A stretch of 64,000 nucleotides of DNA from Micromonospora sp. WMMD1102 (lineage in GTDB: Bacteria > Actinomycetota > Actinomycetes > Mycobacteriales > Micromonosporaceae), in the NCBI RefSeq assembly GCF_029626265.1, contig NZ_JARUBN010000001.1:4963001-5027000 (forward strand). Direction: 5' to 3'. Shown here in pieces: positions 59,405 to 64,000 of the stretch (within the stretch, counting starts at the first letter, position 1; every line of letters begins with the position of its first letter). Position numbers and translations under genes: made by a program. A model generated the notes under the pieces. That model was given only the letters and a program-made list of their open reading frames with translations. It was not told the DNA's origin and did not search any database.

Positions 59405-60061
59405 GTGGACATCGTCGACGAGATCAACGCGATCCACCGAAGGGTCGGCCGGGCCGAGACGCCGGCCGGCGAGGGGCGTACCGTCCTGCTGCGCCGCAGC
59501 TACGACACCTCCGTGCACGACCTCTGGGACGCGGTCACCAACCCCGAACGGCTGCCCCGGTGGTTCGCCCCGGTCAGCGGCGACTTCGAGCTGGGCGGCC
59601 GGTACCAGGTCCAGGGGAACGCCGGTGGCGAGATCATCCGCTGTGAACCGCCCCGGATGTTCCGGCTGACCTGGATCTTCGGCGAGCCCGTCGAGGGCGG
59701 GTTCAGCGAGGTCGAGATCCGGCTCTCCCCCGCCGACGGGGCGGACCGGACCACCCTCGAACTCGAACACGTCGCCGTCATCGACCCGCAGCGGTGGACC
59801 GAGTACGGCCCCGGCGCGGTCGGCGTCGGCTGGGACCTGTCGCTGCTCGGCCTCGGTCTCTATCTGGGCGGCACAATGATCGGGGACCCGGACGCCTGGG
59901 GAGAGTCCCGGGAGGCCCGGGAGTTCATGACGCTGAGCAGCAACGCGTGGGGCGCGGCGACGGTGGCCGGCGGCGAGCACCCGGACGCGGTGGCGGCGAT
60001 GGTCGCCAACACCACCCGGTTCTACGCCCCGGCCCCGCCCGCTGGCCCGAACGCACCCTGA
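59405..60061 (+). CDS. SRPBCC/AHSA1-like protein
   Basis: A 218-residue protein with an AHSA1-type START fold: RTVLLRRSYDTSVHDLWDAV, PERLPRWFAPVSGDFELGGR, EVEIRLSPADGADRTTLELE, and a long terminal helix region WDLSLLGLGLYLGG. Such proteins bind hydrophobic ligands or act as stress proteins; the ligand is unknown. GTG at 59405 follows GAGGAG. The stop codon lies inside the first unit of a 29-bp tandem repeat, so unit number may change what follows but not the protein. Confidence 0.82.
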   Translation: MDIVDEINAIHRRVGRAETPAGEGRTVLLRRSYDTSVHDLWDAVTNPERLPRWFAPVSGDFELGGRYQVQGNAGGEIIRCEPPRMFRLTWIFGEPVEGGFSEVEIRLSPADGADRTTLELEHVAVIDPQRWTEYGPGAVGVGWDLSLLGLGLYLGGTMIGDPDAWGESREAREFMTLSSNAWGAATVAGGEHPDAVAAMVANTTRFYAPAPPAGPNAP

Positions 60062-60136
60062 CCCGGAAGCCGAGGCCGGACGCACCCTGACCCGGAAGCC
60101 GAGGCCGGACGCACCCTGACCCGGACGCCGAGGCTA
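60051..60136. repeat. 29-bp tandem repeat, about three units
   Basis: Units beginning ACGCACCCTGACCCGGAAGC start at 60051, 60080 and 60109; the third is slightly diverged and ends at about 60136. The array spans the SRPBCC stop codon and reaches the 3' end of the convergent SDR gene. Confidence 0.85.
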
Positions 60137-60850
60137 CGGCCCCGGCGACCGTACCTGTTCGAAGTGGAACTCCCGGATGAAGCAGTCCCGGGGCTGTCCG
60201 ACCGCGAACAGCACGCACTCCACGACCGACCGCGCGGTGAGCGGTGCGCCGGGCTCGCGCGGCCCGTCCTGCACGAAGTCCGGCGGATAGAGCGAGATCA
60301 CCCGGACACCCTCGGCGCGCAGCCGATGCGACAGGATGCCGGCGAACCCGGCCTGGGCGTGCTTGGCGGCATAGTAGGCCGGATGCGCCTCCGAACGGTG
60401 GTGGCCGACCTCCCCGCAGGCGGAGACGAGGTTGACGACGTCGGGCCGGTCCGAGGCGCGGAGCAGCGGCAACAGGTGTCGGGTGAGCAGCAGGGTACCG
60501 GTCGCGGTTCCGGCGACGGTCTCGACGATCTCCTCGTCGGAGGCGTCGTCCAGTCCCACCCCGGGCAGGTAGCCGGCACCGTTGTTGACCAGCACGTCGA
60601 TCCGGTCGTTCCGGTCGGCCAGCGCCGCCGCGAAGCCGCGTACCGAAGCGGGGTCGGCCAGGTCGCAACCGTGCGCCTCGGCGGTGCCGGCCCCGCCGAG
60701 GCGGATCAGGTCCGCCGTGCGTCCGGCCGCCGCCGGGTCCCGGGCCGAGACCACGACGTGCGCGCCGCGCTCGGCGAACGCCAGTGCCAGGGTACGGCCG
60801 GTGCCCCGGCCCGCGCCGGTGACGACGACCCGCGGTCCGTTCGGGAGCAT
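60134..60850 (-). CDS. short-chain dehydrogenase/reductase
   Basis: A 238-residue classical SDR. Cofactor motif VVVTGAGRGTGRTLALAFAE with an Arg after strand 2 (VVVSARDPAA) suggests NADP(H); NNGAG follows strand 4; catalytic Ser in VNLVSACGE and Tyr/Lys in AYYAAKHAQAG. Substrate unknown. ATG at 60850 gives a normal short N-terminus (MLPNGPRVVV); a TTG at 60871 would lie in the operator. A palindrome at 60868-60881 just upstream suggests repression or MerR-like activation. Confidence 0.87.
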   Translation of the reverse strand: MLPNGPRVVVTGAGRGTGRTLALAFAERGAHVVVSARDPAAAGRTADLIRLGGAGTAEAHGCDLADPASVRGFAAALADRNDRIDVLVNNGAGYLPGVGLDDASDEEIVETVAGTATGTLLLTRHLLPLLRASDRPDVVNLVSACGEVGHHRSEAHPAYYAAKHAQAGFAGILSHRLRAEGVRVISLYPPDFVQDGPREPGAPLTARSVVECVLFAVGQPRDCFIREFHFEQVRSPGP

Positions 60851-60867
60851 CGCCCGAGTCCACCACC

Positions 60868-60881
60868 TCAACCACGGTTGA
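60868..60881. promoter_or_regulatory. palindrome in the SDR promoter
   Basis: TCAACC-AC-GGTTGA is a perfect 6-bp inverted repeat preceded, on the minus strand, by TTGACT. ACTTCAACC..GGTTGAGG with a -35 box at its edge resembles MerR-family sites, but no regulator gene adjoins the SDR. Confidence 0.45.
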
Positions 60882-61026
60882 AGTCAACTCTCCGCCATGG
60901 CCGCCGCCGAGGCGTATTCCGCGACGAGCGGTGGTGAGCCGACAAGGCTTTCCCGGTGCACCAGGTCACCGCCTGCCGACAGCAGGACCGCCGCTGCGCT
61001 GTGCTGCGCACCAACGGCAGCGGGGT

Positions 61027-62031
61027 TCAGCTGCCCGGCGGGTTCAGGGCAGTCGCCGAGTCTCTGATCACCAGCTCGGGCTCGGGGTCGGTGATCAGAC
61101 CGGGCGTGCCCGGCCGTCCTGCGATCAGGTCGTAGAGCGCCTCCACGCCGGCCCAGCCGAGTTGGTACATGGGCATCCGGACCGCGGTCAGGGCCGGGCG
61201 CAGGTGTTGCACCAGGTCGACGTCGTGGATGCCGATCACCGACAGCTGGTCGGGGATGGCGATGCCGAGGTCGTGTGCGGCGGCCAGGACCCCGACCGCG
61301 CTCATGATGTTGTTGACCACGATCGCGGTGGGTGCGGTTGCCGCCTGCATGGCCCGCCGCAGCCCGTCGGCGCCGGCCTGCTCGCCGAACCCGGTGGCCA
61401 GGTGTGCGGCCGGTGCCAGGCCGGCGGAGTCCATCGCCTGCCGGTAACCCAGGTAGCGCTGCTGGGAGATGTATCCCGATCCCCCGACGAAGACGATGTG
61501 GCGGTGGTTGAGGTTGACCAGGAACCGGGTCGCGATCTCGCCTGCGCGGCGATCGTCGATGTCGATCCAGGGATGGTCCGGTGCGTGTTCCAGGATGAGG
61601 ATCGGCTTCGGGTGGGAGCGGAGTTCGGCCATCACGTCGTCGTCCAGCAGCCCTTCGCCGCGGATCAGGATGCCGTCGACCGTGCCCTGGCTGAGTAGTC
61701 GGGTCAGGAACTGGCTGCCGGAGCGCATCGACTCGGCATCGCCCAGCAGGACCGTCGCGCCGTGCTCCGCCGCCGCCTCGTAGACGCCCTGCCGCAGGGG
61801 ACCGTAGACCGGGTTGTCGAGCTTGTCGAGGATCATCGCGATCATGCCGGTCTGGTTGAGTCGAAGCGAACGCGCCGCGTGGTTCGGCTGGTAGCCCAGT
61901 TGCTGCATCGCCCGGAGCACCCGGCTGCGGGTGGATTCCCTCATCCGGGTGTGGCTCGTGCCGTTGACCACCGCCGACACCACCGCTAGCGACACTCCGG
62001 CAGCTCGTGCGACGTCACGTTGCGTTGCCAC
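61027..62031 (-). CDS. LacI-family transcriptional repressor
   Basis: A 334-residue LacI protein: HTH MATQRDVARAAGVSLAVVSA, hinge NHAARSLRLNQTGMIAMILD, and a two-lobed sugar-sensing domain (VDGILIRGEGLLDDDV, IDIDDRRAGEIATRFLV). GTG at 62031 has GGAGG 8 bases upstream. It is divergent from the pyruvyltransferase-ABC transporter operon across an inverted repeat (62053-62097), so it should control both that operon and itself. Confidence 0.92.
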   Translation of the reverse strand: MATQRDVARAAGVSLAVVSAVVNGTSHTRMRESTRSRVLRAMQQLGYQPNHAARSLRLNQTGMIAMILDKLDNPVYGPLRQGVYEAAAEHGATVLLGDAESMRSGSQFLTRLLSQGTVDGILIRGEGLLDDDVMAELRSHPKPILILEHAPDHPWIDIDDRRAGEIATRFLVNLNHRHIVFVGGSGYISQQRYLGYRQAMDSAGLAPAAHLATGFGEQAGADGLRRAMQAATAPTAIVVNNIMSAVGVLAAAHDLGIAIPDQLSVIGIHDVDLVQHLRPALTAVRMPMYQLGWAGVEALYDLIAGRPGTPGLITDPEPELVIRDSATALNPPGS

Positions 62032-62052
62032 GTAACAAGCCTCCTTGGATCT

Positions 62053-62097
62053 TGACGTAACGTCTAACCAAGCCTACGTTGAATTAACGATACGTCA
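62053..62097. promoter_or_regulatory. operator between the lacI gene and the pyruvyltransferase operon
   Basis: TGACGTAACGT (62053-62063) and ACGATACGTCA (62087-62097) are inverted with one mismatch across 23 bases. The left arm overlaps a smaller palindrome GACGT-A-ACGTC (62054-62064). The region is AT-rich and fits a LacI-controlled divergent promoter. Confidence 0.6.
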
Positions 62098-62111
62098 CCG
62101 AAGGAGCATGC

Positions 62112-63401
62112 ATGACATCGACCCGTCACACCGTCCTCCTGCGATCGTCCTGGGCGACGGTGAACATCGGCGACGTGGCGCACTCCCCTGGTGTCGTGCG
62201 GGCGTTCCAGCGGTTCGCCCCCGAGGTCGAGGTCGTCCTCTGGCCGGTGCGGCTGGAGGAGCGCGAGCGGGCCATGCTGCGACACGCGTTGCCCGATCTG
62301 CGCGTCGTCGACGGCACTCTCGACGACGACGGGCCGAGCACCCCGGAGTTGGCCGCCGCCATCGACGGCGCGGACGTCCTGATGCACGGATCGGGTGCCG
62401 ACGCCTTCCAGAGCACCGAGATCGACTGGTGGCGCCGGCACGTGGGCCGCCCGTACGGGTACTTCGGGATCACCGTCGATCCGCTGTGCCCACCGACCGT
62501 GGCGACGTTGCCGGAGCTGGCCCGGATGGTCGATCAGCTGCCACCGTCCTATTTCGACGACGACGTCAAGGACCGCTTCGACGCCGCCGACTTCCTCTAC
62601 TGCCGCGAAACGTTGACCCTCGCGACCCTGCGCAGCCAGAAGATAACCGGGCCCGACCTCGCCTTCGGGCCGGATGGCACGTTCGCGTTCGACCATACCG
62701 ACGCCGTCGCGGCCGCCCGCCTGCTGGAGGATCTCGACCTGCAACCTAATCGGTTCGCCTGCTTCGTCCCGCGGCTGCGATACAGCCCCTACGCGAAGAT
62801 CTACGGCACGGATCCGACCCGCGAGCAGATGCGGCGCGACGCGGTCAACCGGGCGACCGTGACGCACGACCTGGCGGTGCTGGCGGCGGCGATCGAGACC
62901 TGGGTACGCGTCAGCGGCCTGCCGGCCGTCGTGGTGCCCGAGATGAGCTACGCCGTCGAACTGGCGCAGGAGCACCTTCCCAACCTGCTCAGTCCAGAGA
63001 CGCTCAAGCAGGTCCGGCTCCTGGACCGGTACTGGCCGCTGGAGGAGGCGACCGGCGTCTACGCCGTCTCGTCGCTGGTGGTCAGCATGGAGTGCCATTC
63101 GCCGATCCTGGCCGCGCGACACGCGATCCCGACCGTCTACCTCCGCCAGCCGACCGAGACGACCAAGTCCCAGATGTTCGCCGACCTCGGTGCCCCGGAC
63201 CTGGTGATCGAGCTCGACCATGGCGCCGCGGCGACGGTGGTCGCGGCGGTCACCGACATCGCCACCGATCCGGCGCCCGCGGTCGCCCGGAGCAGGAGGG
63301 TCGCGGCGAACGCCGACGACGCGCTGCGGGCGGCGGTGCTGGCCTGCGTCGCGGGCCGACCCGTCGGCTTGGGTACTCCGGCGGAGAGCGACGATGCATA
63401 G
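62112..63401 (+). CDS. polysaccharide pyruvyl transferase family protein
   Basis: A 429-residue protein of the polysaccharide-pyruvyltransferase (CsaB/WcaK-like) fold. Visible traits are the N-terminal VLLRSSWATVNIGDVAHSPG, a GSGADAF segment after strand 4, EIDWWRRHVGRPYGYFGITV, and late motifs SLVVSMECHSPILAARHAIP and FADLGAPDLVIEL, where the family reads SxRxH..ilA. A pyruvyl donor cannot be inferred; members outside wall synthesis are uncharacterised. ATG at 62112 follows AAGGAG. Its stop region overlaps the start of the ABC permease gene by 8 bases, which is unusual for this family and ties it to sugar uptake. Confidence 0.82.
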   Translation: MTSTRHTVLLRSSWATVNIGDVAHSPGVVRAFQRFAPEVEVVLWPVRLEERERAMLRHALPDLRVVDGTLDDDGPSTPELAAAIDGADVLMHGSGADAFQSTEIDWWRRHVGRPYGYFGITVDPLCPPTVATLPELARMVDQLPPSYFDDDVKDRFDAADFLYCRETLTLATLRSQKITGPDLAFGPDGTFAFDHTDAVAAARLLEDLDLQPNRFACFVPRLRYSPYAKIYGTDPTREQMRRDAVNRATVTHDLAVLAAAIETWVRVSGLPAVVVPEMSYAVELAQEHLPNLLSPETLKQVRLLDRYWPLEEATGVYAVSSLVVSMECHSPILAARHAIPTVYLRQPTETTKSQMFADLGAPDLVIELDHGAAATVVAAVTDIATDPAPAVARSRRVAANADDALRAAVLACVAGRPVGLGTPAESDDA

Positions 63402-64000
63402 CCTGCGCAACCGATGGCGGCGCGACCGGATCCTGCTGCTGCTCGCGCTTCCCGGGGTCACGGCGCTGCTGCTGTTCCACTATCTGCCGCTCGGCGGGAA
63501 CATCATCGCGTTCCAGGACTTCCAGCCGTTCCTGGGGATCTGGCACAGCCCGTACGTCGGGCTGGACAACTTCGAGCCCGTGCTCACCGGCGACCCGGTG
63601 TTCCTCAACGCGCTGGTCAACACGCTGATCATCACGCTGATCCAGGTCGTCTTCGTGTTCCCGCTGCCGATCTGCCTCGCGTTGATCCTGAACGCGACGA
63701 TCAGCGAACGACTCAAACGCCTCACCCAGTCGATCCTCTACCTGCCGCACTTCCTGTCCTGGGTGATCGTGGTCGCCCTGTTCCAGCAGATGTTCGGCAA
63801 CGGCGGGATGCTCAACGGCTGGCTGCGCTCGGCCGACCTGTCGACATTCCACATCGTCGGCGTGCCCGAGCTGTTCAAACTCATGATCACATCACAGGTG
63901 ATCTGGAAGGACACCGGCTGGTCGACGATCATCTTCCTCGCCGCGCTGTCCAGAGTGGATCCGGCGCAGATGGAGGCCGCGGTGGTGGACGGCGCCTCGG
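63394..64000 (+). CDS. sugar ABC transporter permease (LplB-like), 3' end outside window
   Basis: The first 202 residues of a CUT1-type permease: basic N-terminus, helix RILLLLALPGVTALLLFHYL, LplB-type PLGGNIIAFQDFQPFLG, QSILYLPHFLSWVIVVALFQ, and the beginning of the EAA loop (VDPAQMEAAVVDGAS). It is a paralogue in type of the permease at 36946. ATG at 63394 overlaps the preceding gene by 8 bases. A second permease and binding protein are expected past the window edge. Confidence 0.88.
   Translation, partial: MHSLRNRWRRDRILLLLALPGVTALLLFHYLPLGGNIIAFQDFQPFLGIWHSPYVGLDNFEPVLTGDPVFLNALVNTLIITLIQVVFVFPLPICLALILNATISERLKRLTQSILYLPHFLSWVIVVALFQQMFGNGGMLNGWLRSADLSTFHIVGVPELFKLMITSQVIWKDTGWSTIIFLAALSRVDPAQMEAAVVDGAS

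Overview
The window is about 64 kb of very GC-rich actinobacterial chromosome. GTG starts, leaderless-looking starts, SARP/ROK/LacI/ECF41 regulators, CBM2-carrying secreted glycanases and a GGAAGGGCCCC-type palindromic element all fit the Micromonosporaceae (Micromonospora or Plantactinospora-like). This placement is inferred from style and not tested by any search. No insertion sequence, prophage, rRNA or CRISPR array is visible.

Layout: a partial ANTAR response regulator (PdtaR type) and a tRNA-like gene lie at the left edge. Next come a secreted CBM2-GH62 arabinofuranosidase, an orphan StrR/ParB-like regulator, a small transporter and Lrp region, a DoxX-like gene divergent from an ECF41 sigma factor, an SRPBCC protein, a SARP/AfsR-like regulator and a TetR repressor whose apparent operator recurs in front of the SARP gene. 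From 11.7 to 15.0 kb there is an oxidoreductase-methyltransferase fusion facing a cupin-type XRE regulator, then a luciferase-like flavin oxidoreductase. From 15.3 to 22.8 kb lie a CBM2-PL11 rhamnogalacturonan lyase, an Eis-like acetyltransferase and a five-module secreted protein (PA14, propeller, two discoidin domains, DUF1080). From 23.6 to 29.1 kb is the most unusual locus: a 103-residue Trypco2 protein followed by a 1709-residue protein with a trypsin-like protease, a STAND/NACHT ATPase and more than 1000 residues of helical repeats. This looks like a member of the NTP-dependent biological conflict systems.

From 29.1 to 46.0 kb a sugar-use locus is interrupted by a MarR-MFS pair. It has a GH42 beta-galactosidase (carrying an in-frame palindromic insertion), a GH31 alpha-xylosidase, a sugar ABC importer without its own ATPase, a ROK repressor, a GH3 beta-glucosidase and a LacI repressor. 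The three exo-glycosidases match the three linkages of galactosylated xyloglucan, so uptake and intracellular trimming of xyloglucan oligosaccharides is the best reading; the regulators' palindromes sit in the expected intergenic gaps.

From 46 to 60.9 kb are an aromatic amino-acid decarboxylase, MerR, PadR with a membrane protein, Rrf2, tesB and pyk, a Tat-exported amidase with a small partner, a helical-repeat protein, an orphan sensor kinase, an SRPBCC protein and an SDR. The right edge starts another LacI-controlled sugar locus, with a polysaccharide-pyruvyltransferase-family gene overlapping an ABC permease that runs off the window. In other actinobacteria pyk, tesB and the pdtaR/tRNA region lie near each other; here about 50 kb of mainly glycan-use and regulatory genes separate them, which suggests an accessory island or expansion.
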